From an uncultured Bacteroidota bacterium (GTDB taxonomy: Bacteria; Bacteroidota; Bacteroidia; Flavobacteriales; Flavobacteriaceae): DNA of 40,030 nucleotides. Positions 16,757-25,055 of the stretch are shown one piece after another. The first letter of the stretch is position 1, and each line of letters starts with the position of its first letter. A model generated the notes under the pieces. That model was given only the letters and a program-made list of their open reading frames with translations, was not told the DNA's origin and searched no databases. Location: contig CABYBK010000010.1 of the NCBI GenBank assembly GCA_902517245.1, positions 1 to 40,030 of the forward strand. The letters run 5' to 3'. Both the position numbers and the translations under genes were made by a program.

Positions 16757-16783
16757 AAAAGCTATCCTTCTTGGATAGCTTTT
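16757..16783. terminator. Bidirectional terminator between convergent genes
   Basis: Perfect 11-bp stem AAAAGCTATCC/GGATAGCTTTT with a 5-base loop. The A run on its left gives seven T residues on the minus strand, so it best serves the ompH operon, and the TTTT on the right can serve the plus-strand gene. Confidence 0.88.
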
Positions 16784-16803
16784 AAAATGATTTTTATAAA
16801 ATT

Positions 16804-17310
16804 TTAAAATCCTAAATCTGTTTTTACGGCAGTCATCAAATCTGTTCCCGTAGCCATAATTACACTGCCTCCAGGACTTGAGTCTAACACATAATCGAAC
16901 CCCTGTTCTGAAGCGACCTTTTCGATTGCTACGCGTGCTTTTTCGTATAGTGGACGCATCATTTCAGCAGAACGTTTTTGGAGTTCTTGTGCAGCAGTTT
17001 CTCTAAACTCTTGAATACGTTGCTGCATTTCTTGTAATTCAACTTGTCTTTGCTGATTAATGAGTTCAGTTTGATTTTGAGCATCACCTTGATAACTTTG
17101 TGCTTTTGTTTGAAATTCTTTAGCAGAAGTTTCTAATTCTTTGGCATATTGATCCTCTAACTTTTTAAGTTCATTTTGGGCTGTAATTACCTCTGGCATT
17201 TCACTAATTAACTGTTGTGTATTAATATGGGCGACTTTGGATTGAGCCTTAATGCTTAAAGGGGCAACTAATAATAGTAAACTAACGATAAGTGTAGTAA
17301 AATGTTTCAT
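16804..17310 (-). CDS. OmpH/Skp family periplasmic chaperone (second copy)
   Basis: Periplasmic chaperone for outer-membrane proteins on their way to BamA. Of 168 residues, 1-22 form a signal peptide (ending SIKAQ), followed by the OmpH strand SKVAHINTQQLISEMPEV, a long Gln/Glu-rich coiled coil (about 40-115) forming the Skp tentacle, and the closing core VASEQGFDYVLDSSPGGSV. Last gene of the nadK-bamA operon, 14 bases after its paralogue and followed by a terminator. Confidence 0.92.
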   Translation of the reverse strand: MKHFTTLIVSLLLLVAPLSIKAQSKVAHINTQQLISEMPEVITAQNELKKLEDQYAKELETSAKEFQTKAQSYQGDAQNQTELINQQRQVELQEMQQRIQEFRETAAQELQKRSAEMMRPLYEKARVAIEKVASEQGFDYVLDSSPGGSVIMATGTDLMTAVKTDLGF

Positions 17311-17324
17311 AATTGTTAAAAATA

Positions 17325-17921
17325 TTAATTGTTTAAGGAATTTATCTTAGATTTTAAATTTTCTAATTGTTCCTTTCTATTTTGTATACGTTGTTGTCTA
17401 TTTATTCTTTTAATAACTAGGTCGCTAATATCGTAAATTTTTGCGGAATATAACATTGTTACACTCGAAGATCGATCAAAAATAAAATCATATTTCTTCT
17501 CTTCAGCTATCTGCTTTACAATCGATAGTACCTGATCCTGAACAGGTTGAATTAATTTAGATCGTTGAATAATCATATCTCCGACTGGTCCGAAACGTTT
17601 TTCTTGTAAATTCACTATTTCAAATGCAAAATCTTGAATTTCTAGCTCTCTGTCCTTAATTAATTCTGGTGTAAGTAAAATACGTTCAATGTTAAGTTGA
17701 TCCTGAAATTGTTTTAATTGAATTTTTTTTAACTCAATCTCTTTTTTCCATTTCTCAATGCTCTTATCTAATAATAGACTCGCTTTATTATACTCTTCTA
17801 CGCTTTCAAGAATAATATCCATATCAATATAACCAACACGAGTTCCTCTTTGTGCATTCGAAATAGTACTATAGCTAATGCATAAAATAGTCATCAAGGA
17901 TATGGTCAAAAACCTTCTCAT
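17325..17921 (-). CDS. OmpH/Skp family periplasmic chaperone (first copy)
   Basis: Protein of 198 residues with a signal peptide (about 1-23), the core strand TRVGYIDMDIILESVEEY, a coiled-coil region (about 45-120) and the returning core IAEEKKYDFIFDRSSSVTML. It has a basic C-terminal tail (about 170-198, KRINRQQRIQNRKEQLENL) that the second copy lacks. Tandem OmpH genes after bamA are common in Bacteroidota. The 62 bases before it hold a weak -7-like TACTTTTA (minus strand, 17965-17972), so an internal promoter is possible. Confidence 0.92.
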   Translation of the reverse strand: MRRFLTISLMTILCISYSTISNAQRGTRVGYIDMDIILESVEEYNKASLLLDKSIEKWKKEIELKKIQLKQFQDQLNIERILLTPELIKDRELEIQDFAFEIVNLQEKRFGPVGDMIIQRSKLIQPVQDQVLSIVKQIAEEKKYDFIFDRSSSVTMLYSAKIYDISDLVIKRINRQQRIQNRKEQLENLKSKINSLNN

Positions 17922-17983
17922 AATAATGATAACGATTAGTTTTTTAAGATATTATTCTAGTTCGTAAAAGTATTACGTTTAAA

Positions 17984-20524
17984 CTAAAATCTTTGTCCAA
18001 TAACAAAATGAGTTTCCCATCCGTTAGGTGTGGTAAGGTTAGAGTTTACATTATCAAAACCATACGCAAAGTCAATTCCTAAAAGACCAAAGGCAGGCAT
18101 AAAGATTCTAACTCCAGCTCCAGCAGAACGTTTCGAGCTGAAAGGATTAAATTCTCTAAAGCTATTGTAACCATTTCCTGCTTCCAAAAAAGTTAGGCCA
18201 TATATAGACGCACTGGGCTTTAATGTAATTGGATAGCGTAGTTCTATAGAAAACTTGTTATAAATAACAGAACCGTCCCTGCTAGATAATGATTGATTTG
18301 GATATCCTCTTAGTGCAATTGTTTCACGACCATCAAGCGCATAGCTGACCATTCCATCTCCTCCTAGAAAAAAACGTTCAAATGGAATGTTTCCCCTTGA
18401 AAGATTGTAGGCACCTATAAATCCAAAGTCTACCTGGGTTTTAAGAGTTAATTTTTCATAAATTGGCGTATACCACGTTCCATTAAACTTTATTTTATAA
18501 AATTCAAGCCATCGAAACCTTTCCTGATCAATTAAGTCCGTAAGTGGATTGCCATTGTCGTCTTGAAATTCTTTTAAACTTCCAAGATTTGAATAATCTT
18601 TACCTGAAAAGAGTGAATACGGCGGTGTAAACTTTGCATTAATACTAAAAGTAGAACCTCCAGTTGGAAAAATTGGATTCACTCTAGTATTATTTCGAGT
18701 TAGATTTATTGTGTATGCTAAATTGTTTGATTCTCCATCACCAAATGTAAATAATCCAGTATAATAATTATTTAAATTATAGTATTGATATGATACTGCT
18801 TGAGAAAGTTGAAAAAAATCATCTGGCACCTGTAGTCTTTTTGCTAACCCCAATGTTATTCCACTTATTTGGAAAGATTGACTTTTATCAGCTAATCCAG
18901 TAAAAAAATCATAGCGATATTGTATGGTATGTTGCAAAGATGTTGAAAATTGAACAGGTTGAACCCCTCCTAACCAAGGTTCAGAAAAGCTAAAACTGTA
19001 TGTGCTATAAAATTGACTGGCCTGAAGTCTTAAAGCTAAGGTTTGTCCGTCCCCCATAGGAAGTGGTTTATATTTAGTTTTATCTAAAATATTTCTCATA
19101 GAAAAATTATTGAAGGAAAGTCCAAGAGTTCCGATAAATCCACCTTGCCCGTAACCTCCTTGAAGTTCAATTTGACTTGCCCCAGATTCTACTAAGTCAA
19201 ATCGCACATCGATTGTTCCTGAATTAGGATCTACATTTTCTATTTGAGGATTGATTTGTTCCGCATCAAAAAAGCCTAATTGGCCCACCTCTCGTACAGT
19301 CCTTACAAGTTTACTTTTACTATATAATTCTCCAGGTTTAGTTCTGAGCTCACGATAAATAACATGATCATTTGTTTTATTGTTTCCTTCAACTGAAATT
19401 TTATTAAAACTTGCTAATTTTCCTTCTGTAATTCTAATCTCAAAATTAATGGTATCTTCTACAGCACTCACCTCGACAGCATTAATATTAGAAAATAGAT
19501 ATCCGCTATTTTGATAAAGATTTGTAATATCCTCACCATCAGGCTTAGAATTATCAGCAATACGTTTCTTTAATAAAACTCCATTATAAACATCTCCTTT
19601 TTTAAGCCCTAAAACTCTTTGTAAAATATTATTTGAGTATACAGTATTCCCAATAAAATCTATGTCCCCGAAATAATATTTTTTCCCTTCTTCAATATCA
19701 AGTTTCAAATCAATAGTATTTGACTCTTTATCTTTTCTAATTAGAGTATCAGAAAGAATCCTGGCATCACGGTAACCTTCTTCTTTATAAAAATCAATCA
19801 AAGTCGTCAAGTCCTCCTTAAAATCCTCATCAATAAATTTTGAACGTTTCCATAATCTAATTGAAGTTTTATGTTTAGTGTTTTTAAGTTTAGACCTTAA
19901 TTTATTGGAATTAAAAATTTCATTACCATTAAAATCAATTTCTTTAATTTTTATACGTGAGCCCTTGTCTACATTTACAATCATTTTATAAGAGTTTTCA
20001 CCTACACTATCTTTAGATGTGATCAAATTTACTTTGGTGTCAAGAAAACCCTCTTTTTTGTATTTATTCTCAATGTAATTTTTAGTATTAGTTAGAAAGC
20101 TTTCAGAAAGCTTTTTACCTTTTGTTAGCTCAGTGTCTTTTATTAAACTTTCAACAGTTCCTTTTTTTAGACCATTAATTTTCACATCAGTTAGAGTGGG
20201 AAGTTCCTCTATCTCAATTTCTAGCGAAATTTTATTTTTCTCAACCTTAGTAACATAAAAGTTAATATCGCTAAATAGCTCAAGACCCCAGAGTTTCTTA
20301 ATTACCGCACTAACATCTTCTCCCGGCACATTTATTTTTTGTCCTTTTGTGAGACCGCTGTATGAAACGACTGTTTGCGCGTTAAATGTTTTTAAACCAC
20401 TAACACTTATAGAGTCGAGTATATATGATTTCCCTTTGACAAAACTTTCATTTTGCGCAAAGGTTATACTTCCTGTGAAAAGGATTATCCCTAAAAACCA
20501 AAAGTTTAACAGAGATCTAAACAT
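17984..20524 (-). CDS. bamA: Outer-membrane protein assembly factor BamA
   Basis: Core of the machine that folds beta-barrels into the outer membrane, 846 residues. I choose ATG 20524 over the upstream TTG at 20548: it gives a clean signal peptide (MFRSLLNFWFLGIILFTG, cleavage near TFAQ) and an 8-nt overlap with uppS like other junctions here. Five POTRA domains fill roughly residues 25-440 (for example YILDSISVSGLKTF, RIKEIDFNGNEIF, YFGDIDFIGNTVY, FNKISVEGNNKT), followed by a 16-strand barrel with GGDGMVSYALDGRETIALRG near the loop 6 region (usual VRGF/Y motif appears as LRGYP) and a terminal aromatic HFVIGQRF signal. Confidence 0.96.
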   Translation of the reverse strand: MFRSLLNFWFLGIILFTGSITFAQNESFVKGKSYILDSISVSGLKTFNAQTVVSYSGLTKGQKINVPGEDVSAVIKKLWGLELFSDINFYVTKVEKNKISLEIEIEELPTLTDVKINGLKKGTVESLIKDTELTKGKKLSESFLTNTKNYIENKYKKEGFLDTKVNLITSKDSVGENSYKMIVNVDKGSRIKIKEIDFNGNEIFNSNKLRSKLKNTKHKTSIRLWKRSKFIDEDFKEDLTTLIDFYKEEGYRDARILSDTLIRKDKESNTIDLKLDIEEGKKYYFGDIDFIGNTVYSNNILQRVLGLKKGDVYNGVLLKKRIADNSKPDGEDITNLYQNSGYLFSNINAVEVSAVEDTINFEIRITEGKLASFNKISVEGNNKTNDHVIYRELRTKPGELYSKSKLVRTVREVGQLGFFDAEQINPQIENVDPNSGTIDVRFDLVESGASQIELQGGYGQGGFIGTLGLSFNNFSMRNILDKTKYKPLPMGDGQTLALRLQASQFYSTYSFSFSEPWLGGVQPVQFSTSLQHTIQYRYDFFTGLADKSQSFQISGITLGLAKRLQVPDDFFQLSQAVSYQYYNLNNYYTGLFTFGDGESNNLAYTINLTRNNTRVNPIFPTGGSTFSINAKFTPPYSLFSGKDYSNLGSLKEFQDDNGNPLTDLIDQERFRWLEFYKIKFNGTWYTPIYEKLTLKTQVDFGFIGAYNLSRGNIPFERFFLGGDGMVSYALDGRETIALRGYPNQSLSSRDGSVIYNKFSIELRYPITLKPSASIYGLTFLEAGNGYNSFREFNPFSSKRSAGAGVRIFMPAFGLLGIDFAYGFDNVNSNLTTPNGWETHFVIGQRF

Positions 20525-21236
20525 CAAGCTGTTCTCTAGTTTTTCCAAATCTTCTTTCTCTTTTACTATAATTTAATAACGCTTTTTCCAAATCTTTTTT
20601 ATTAAAATCAGGCCATAGGGTCCTTGTGAAATATAGTTCAGCGTAAGCAATATGCCACAAAAGAAAATTACTAATTCGTTCTTCTCCACTTGTTCTAATT
20701 AGTAAATCTACAGGAGGTAGATTTTTGGAATAAAGATGCTCAATTAAGGTGAATTCATCGACATCTTGAGGAGAAATTATACTATTTTTAACTTTATTTG
20801 AAATTGATTTTAACGCATTTACAATTTCTTCCTTACCGCCATAATTTAATGCTAGTGTAAGCACCATTCCACTATTAGTTTTTGTCTTTTCAACAACAAA
20901 CATTAATTCATCCTTAACCAAATCTGGAAGAGTATCGAGGTTGCCAATTGAACAAAGACGTATATTATTATCAATTATTCTTTTAAATTCATTTTTAAGC
21001 GAACCTACTAAAAGTTTCATTAATAAATTTACTTCATCTTTTGGTCGACTCCAGTTGTCTGTTGAAAAAGCAAAAAGAGTTAAAAATTCAATTTCATTCT
21101 TAGTAGCTTCCTCAACAATCTCTTTTACGACCTTAGCACCCTTTTTGTGACCCAAAAAACGTTTCTTACCGTGTTTTTGAGCCCATCGACCATTACCGTC
21201 CATAATAATCGCTACATGTTTTGGTTTTTTATTCAT
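20517..21236 (-). CDS. uppS: Isoprenyl transferase (undecaprenyl diphosphate synthase)
   Basis: Makes undecaprenyl diphosphate, the lipid carrier for peptidoglycan and other envelope sugars. The 239-residue cis-prenyltransferase has the catalytic Asp13 in IIMDGNGRWA, the FAFSTDNWSRP segment, and the C-terminal LLIRTSGEERISNFLLW with the substrate-binding arginines and LYFTRTLWPDF. Its ATG directly abuts the DUF6089 stop codon, and its stop overlaps bamA by 8 bases, so the three genes are tightly coupled. Confidence 0.96.
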   Translation of the reverse strand: MNKKPKHVAIIMDGNGRWAQKHGKKRFLGHKKGAKVVKEIVEEATKNEIEFLTLFAFSTDNWSRPKDEVNLLMKLLVGSLKNEFKRIIDNNIRLCSIGNLDTLPDLVKDELMFVVEKTKTNSGMVLTLALNYGGKEEIVNALKSISNKVKNSIISPQDVDEFTLIEHLYSKNLPPVDLLIRTSGEERISNFLLWHIAYAELYFTRTLWPDFNKKDLEKALLNYSKRERRFGKTREQLDV

Positions 21237-21944
21237 TTACTCCTTACAATAACATGGAAGATCGCCAAAGGTAAATGAAATTGTAATACCTGTAAAAATA
21301 TACCAATCATTATTCGCTATATTTCCAAATTTATATTCAGAATAATCAACAAATTTATTTTGGGGGTTACTTCCATCAAGATTATCTGTCAGTGAATATC
21401 TAGCTCCAATTTCAAAACCAACAACAAAAAAAGGATTGGGATTTACTTTAAGCCCTATAGTCAGGGGAAGGGCTATTTCTTCATCCTTACCATAATTATT
21501 ATAAGAAGGAGATGAGATTGGCCCGTTTGGTATTATGTAAAACTGATCATATCTAAAATAGGTCAAACCATAAAATATATATGGAGTGAAGCTTAATTTG
21601 GGATCATGTAAATTAAAATTCTTAAAGTTGATTTCAATACCAGCTGTAAATTCTTGAATAGAGTTTTCAATTTCATATGATCTTCTGGAGCGATTTATTA
21701 CTCTGCTATTCAATTCATTTTCTACCAATGTAGTCAATGTAAGCCCTCCCCTAAATGAATAGCGTTCGTTTACATTCCACTTGTAGAGTAATCCGTAAGC
21801 AATTTGATTAGGATCTAAATATCTATCTGAACCAATATCCCCGATATAGTTACTCCCTCCAAGAAAAACTCCGATTTCATGAAATTGAGCTGAGGATATT
21901 GCTGCAATTAAAAAGCAAGTAATTAAATAAACTTTTTTGAGCAT
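21237..21944 (-). CDS. DUF6089 family outer-membrane protein
   Basis: Predicted outer-membrane beta-barrel of 235 residues from ATG 21944; an upstream TTG at 21956 is less likely. A signal peptide (MLKKVYLITCFLIAAISSAQ) is followed by HEIGVFLGGSNYIGDIGSDRYL and alternating amphipathic strands rich in Tyr/Phe, ending GITISFTFG and a cysteine pair (CYC). The family is confined to Bacteroidota and is usually placed beside uppS/bamA as here, which suggests a part in outer-membrane biogenesis; no function has been shown to my knowledge. Confidence 0.85.
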   Translation of the reverse strand: MLKKVYLITCFLIAAISSAQFHEIGVFLGGSNYIGDIGSDRYLDPNQIAYGLLYKWNVNERYSFRGGLTLTTLVENELNSRVINRSRRSYEIENSIQEFTAGIEINFKNFNLHDPKLSFTPYIFYGLTYFRYDQFYIIPNGPISSPSYNNYGKDEEIALPLTIGLKVNPNPFFVVGFEIGARYSLTDNLDGSNPQNKFVDYSEYKFGNIANNDWYIFTGITISFTFGDLPCYCKE

Positions 21945-22002
21945 CAGTTTTATCAACGGAAAACCGCAGTTTTTGTATTATATAAACCGAAAAAGCCCTT
22001 TT

Positions 22003-22884
22003 TTATTGTATGTTTCGTGAGTCACGACCCCAAAAAAGTTTTTCACGTAATGTGTTGAAAAAGAAAGTTCCTTCTAACTGGATTGTTATAACTTTGAATT
22101 TTGCTTTTTTTATAAAAATATCATTACCATTTTCTATAGTTAAAATTCTTGAGTCTAAGGAAAGTAAATGAGTTTTACTTCGACCGTTGACTGAAATCTC
22201 AAATGTAGTTTGATCTGGAACAATTAATGGTCGCATGTTTATATTGTGTGGGGCGATAGGGTTGACAACCAGACAATTGGATGAAGGAGTGACAATTGGT
22301 CCGCCGCTACTTAAGGAATAACCAGTGGAGCCTGTTGGAGTTGCAATAATTAATCCATCAGCCCAATACGTTGTTAAAAATTGATCATTTAATTTAGTGT
22401 CAATACTAAGCATTGATGTCGTATTTTTTCGGTTAATACATACCTCATTTAATGCATAACCAAAATCTTTCAATGCCTTTATTGGCTCCCTTGTTGAAAC
22501 TTCTAAAAGAGAACGTTTTATCTTTTTATACTTTCCATTGAAAAATAGGTCTAGACCCTTCTTAAGAGTATCTTTTTGAATTGAAGTTAAAAAACCTAAT
22601 CTTCCGGCATTTATTCCTAGAATTGGTATTTTGGTACTTTTAATCAATGAAATTGATCGTAACAGGGTTCCATCACCACCTACTGTAAATAAAAAATCAA
22701 CTTTTTCGTCTAATTTTTGATTATAATTAAAATAAGAATATTCTTTTTTCTCGTTACCTAAATATTTCTCAAGGCTATCAATTAAAATATATTTATGGTT
22801 ATTTCTATCAAGATAGTCAACTACATTTTTAATGTAAGCTATTGATGTCGGCGAAATAAAAGCACTATAAACTGCAATATTCAT
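22003..22884 (-). CDS. nadK: NAD kinase
   Basis: Phosphorylates NAD to NADP. Of 293 residues, the diagnostic GGDGT is at 69-73 (LFTVGGDGTLLRS), followed by LGINAGRLGFL and ATPTGSTGYSLSSGGPIV. Length is normal. It is the first gene of the operon leading to DUF6089, uppS, bamA and ompH. A consensus -7 box ends only 5 bases before the ATG, so the message is probably leaderless or nearly so. Confidence 0.96.
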   Translation of the reverse strand: MNIAVYSAFISPTSIAYIKNVVDYLDRNNHKYILIDSLEKYLGNEKKEYSYFNYNQKLDEKVDFLFTVGGDGTLLRSISLIKSTKIPILGINAGRLGFLTSIQKDTLKKGLDLFFNGKYKKIKRSLLEVSTREPIKALKDFGYALNEVCINRKNTTSMLSIDTKLNDQFLTTYWADGLIIATPTGSTGYSLSSGGPIVTPSSNCLVVNPIAPHNINMRPLIVPDQTTFEISVNGRSKTHLLSLDSRILTIENGNDIFIKKAKFKVITIQLEGTFFFNTLREKLFWGRDSRNIQ

Positions 22885-22885
22885 G

Positions 22886-22897
22886 ATTACAAATGTA
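22886..22897 (-). promoter_or_regulatory. -7 box of the nadK operon, adjacent to the start codon
   Basis: Minus strand TACATTTGTAAT; the TAnnTTTG part is 22890-22897 and the ATG begins at 22884. With transcription starting a few bases after the box, the 5' leader would be 0-3 bases. No good -33 element is seen. Confidence 0.6.
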
Positions 22898-22978
22898 CGA
22901 AATAGGCATAAAGTAATTTTTCTGTTTGTTAAATGAAATCTTTTGGCAAGATGTTTTTTTTAATCAACTGTAAGGCGA

Positions 22979-22990
22979 TACTTTTGTAAT
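22979..22990 (+). promoter_or_regulatory. -7 box of pdxJ, adjacent to the start codon
   Basis: TACTTTTGTAAT directly followed by the ATG at 22991; the TAnnTTTG part is 22979-22986. It mirrors the divergent nadK promoter. A -33 TTTG at the usual 19-21 base spacing is not visible. Confidence 0.6.
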
Positions 22991-23707
22991 ATGACAAGAT
23001 TAAGTGTAAATATTAATAAAGTTGCAACACTTCGTAATGCACGAGGTGGAAATCTACCCAACTTACTTGAAGTAGTCAAAGATTTAGAGAGTTTTGGAGC
23101 ACAGGGGATTACTATTCATCCAAGGCCTGACGAACGTCATATAAGATATGAAGATGCAAAAAATTTACCTCAAGTTGTAAAAACAGAATTTAATATTGAA
23201 GGAAATCCATCTTCTAAATTTATAGATTTAGTTTTAGACATTAAACCTACTCAGGTAACACTGGTTCCAGATGCAGATGAGGATATTACATCGAATGCTG
23301 GATGGGATACATTGGAACATCAAGGTTTTTTAAAAAAAATCATTAATCAATTTAAGAGTAATGGAATACGCACTTCAATTTTTATAGATCCAAAAATCAC
23401 AATGGTCGAAGGAGCACATGCTACTGGTGCAGATAGAATTGAACTATATACTGAGGCATATGCAACCGGATATTATCAAGATAAAGAAGCCGCGATTAAA
23501 CCCTATGTGATGGCAGCTGAGAAAGCAATGAATTTAGGAATTGGAGTTAATGCAGGCCATGACCTTAATTTAGATAATTTAGCTTTTTTTGCTCAAAATA
23601 TCCCTGCATTATTAGAGGTTTCAATTGGACATGCGCTAATTTGTGAAAGTCTATATCTAGGATTTGAAAATATCATCCCTATGTACCTTCAACGTTTGTC
23701 TGTTTGA
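22991..23707 (+). CDS. pdxJ: Pyridoxine 5'-phosphate synthase
   Basis: Condenses 1-deoxyxylulose 5-phosphate with 3-amino-2-oxopropyl phosphate in DXP-dependent vitamin B6 synthesis. The 238-residue TIM barrel shows the conserved LSVNINKVATLRNARGG, ITIHPRPDERHI, FNIEGNPS, QVTLVPD and GVNAGHDLNLDN segments. Divergent from nadK. Its stop overlaps the next start as TTGA. Confidence 0.96.
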   Translation: MTRLSVNINKVATLRNARGGNLPNLLEVVKDLESFGAQGITIHPRPDERHIRYEDAKNLPQVVKTEFNIEGNPSSKFIDLVLDIKPTQVTLVPDADEDITSNAGWDTLEHQGFLKKIINQFKSNGIRTSIFIDPKITMVEGAHATGADRIELYTEAYATGYYQDKEAAIKPYVMAAEKAMNLGIGVNAGHDLNLDNLAFFAQNIPALLEVSIGHALICESLYLGFENIIPMYLQRLSV

Positions 23708-24483
23708 ACCTACTTCATAGTAATATAATTGGCAATACAGGAGTTGATCTGATTATTCTTCATGGATTTTTGGGTATGGGTGATAACTGGAAAACTCACG
23801 CCAAAAGGTTATCACAAGTTGGATATAAGGTACATCTGATCGATCAACGTAATCATGGTAAAAGTTTTTGGAGTGATGCATTTAACTATACACTTATGGC
23901 CAGGGATTTAGTTTATTATTGTAATATCCATAATTTGAATAAAGCTATATTTTTAGGTCATTCGATGGGAGGTAAAGTCGCAATGAATTTAGCATGTGAA
24001 TTTCCTGAAATAGTAAAGGCTTTTATAGTTGCAGATATAGCACCAAAGAATTATGAACCTCATCATCAAGAAATTTTAAATGGGCTGTCTAACTTAGATT
24101 TTAAATCTATAGATACTCGTTTATTAGCCGATAAAGAATTAGCTAGGTATATTGAGGATTCGACTATTCGTCAATTTTTATTAAAGAACCTTTACTGGAA
24201 GACTTCGAAAGATTTAGCACTTCGTGTTAATATAGATATATTAAAAGATTCAAGTGAAGTTATATCTAGAGGGCTAGAGGAAGATGCAAATTCTATTCAT
24301 CCTTGTTTATTTATAAAGGGTGAAAACTCGGATTATATTTTAGACTCTGACAAAGACAAAATTAATCATCATTTCCCTAATGCTCAGCATCAATTGATAA
24401 CTGAAGTAGGGCATTGGCTTCATGCTGAGGATCCTAATCAATTTTTCAATATAATTTATCATTGGCTAGAAAAATTCAGTTGA
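23704..24483 (+). CDS. Alpha/beta-fold hydrolase (YbfF-like esterase)
   Basis: Protein of 259 residues with the hydrolase-fold landmarks LHGFLGMGDNW (oxyanion hole), DQRNHGKS, the nucleophile elbow GHSMGG (Ser87) and the catalytic histidine in EVGHWLHAEDP. The pattern matches bacterial esterases of the YbfF/acyl-hydrolase group. The start is a TTG at 23704 overlapping the pdxJ stop; no ATG lies near the expected N-terminus. The natural substrate is unknown. Confidence 0.88.
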   Translation: MNLLHSNIIGNTGVDLIILHGFLGMGDNWKTHAKRLSQVGYKVHLIDQRNHGKSFWSDAFNYTLMARDLVYYCNIHNLNKAIFLGHSMGGKVAMNLACEFPEIVKAFIVADIAPKNYEPHHQEILNGLSNLDFKSIDTRLLADKELARYIEDSTIRQFLLKNLYWKTSKDLALRVNIDILKDSSEVISRGLEEDANSIHPCLFIKGENSDYILDSDKDKINHHFPNAQHQLITEVGHWLHAEDPNQFFNIIYHWLEKFS

Positions 24484-24572
24484 TTTTTAACATCCTCAAA
24501 AAAAATGTGAAATTTTTATAAACCCAAGGTTTACAAACTAACTTGTTATATTTTTACTGATCTTTAAATTTT

Positions 24573-25055
24573 ATGAAAGCAATTATTCGAAAAGCAAAAT
24601 TAGATGATAGTGGTGCGATACTTAGTTTAATTAAAGAGCTTGCTGTTTATGAAAAAGAACCTGAAAGTGTTATTTTATCAGTAGAAGATATTGAAAAACA
24701 CGGTTTTGGGTTAAAACCATTATTTAATTGCTTAGTAGCTGAATTCAAGGGAGATGTAGTTGGATTAGCATTATATTATCCTAGATACTCAACTTGGAAG
24801 GGACCTACTTTTCATCTAGAAGATTTAATTGTTTCTGAACAATTCAAAGGAAAGGGGATTGGAACACAATTGTACTCTAGATTTATAAATGAATCTTATA
24901 AAGCTGGTGTTGAGAGAATAGAATGGAATGTGTTAGATTGGAATTTACCAGCTATTAATTTTTATAATAATAGTGGAGCAGATGTTCTCCAGGATTGGAA
25001 AACTGTTCAAATGCATCGTCCAGCAATGAAATATTTTTTAGATTCTTTAAAATAA
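24573..25055 (+). CDS. GNAT family N-acetyltransferase
   Basis: Acetyl-CoA-dependent acetyltransferase, 160 residues. Motif A is DLIVSEQFKGKGIGTQLY (Q-x-x-G-x-G pattern near residue 92), followed by motif B ERIEWNVLDWNLPAINFYNN. The HLEDLIV and WNVLDWN segments resemble the diamine acetyltransferase-like branch, but the substrate cannot be assigned. Its stop shares one base with the aspartate kinase start (TAATG), so the two are coupled. Confidence 0.88.
   Translation: MKAIIRKAKLDDSGAILSLIKELAVYEKEPESVILSVEDIEKHGFGLKPLFNCLVAEFKGDVVGLALYYPRYSTWKGPTFHLEDLIVSEQFKGKGIGTQLYSRFINESYKAGVERIEWNVLDWNLPAINFYNNSGADVLQDWKTVQMHRPAMKYFLDSLK

Noticed and set aside
24995-25054. Longer N-terminus for aspartate kinase
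   Set aside because: These codons are the out-of-frame end of the GNAT gene; the family start KFGGASV begins right after ATG 25055.
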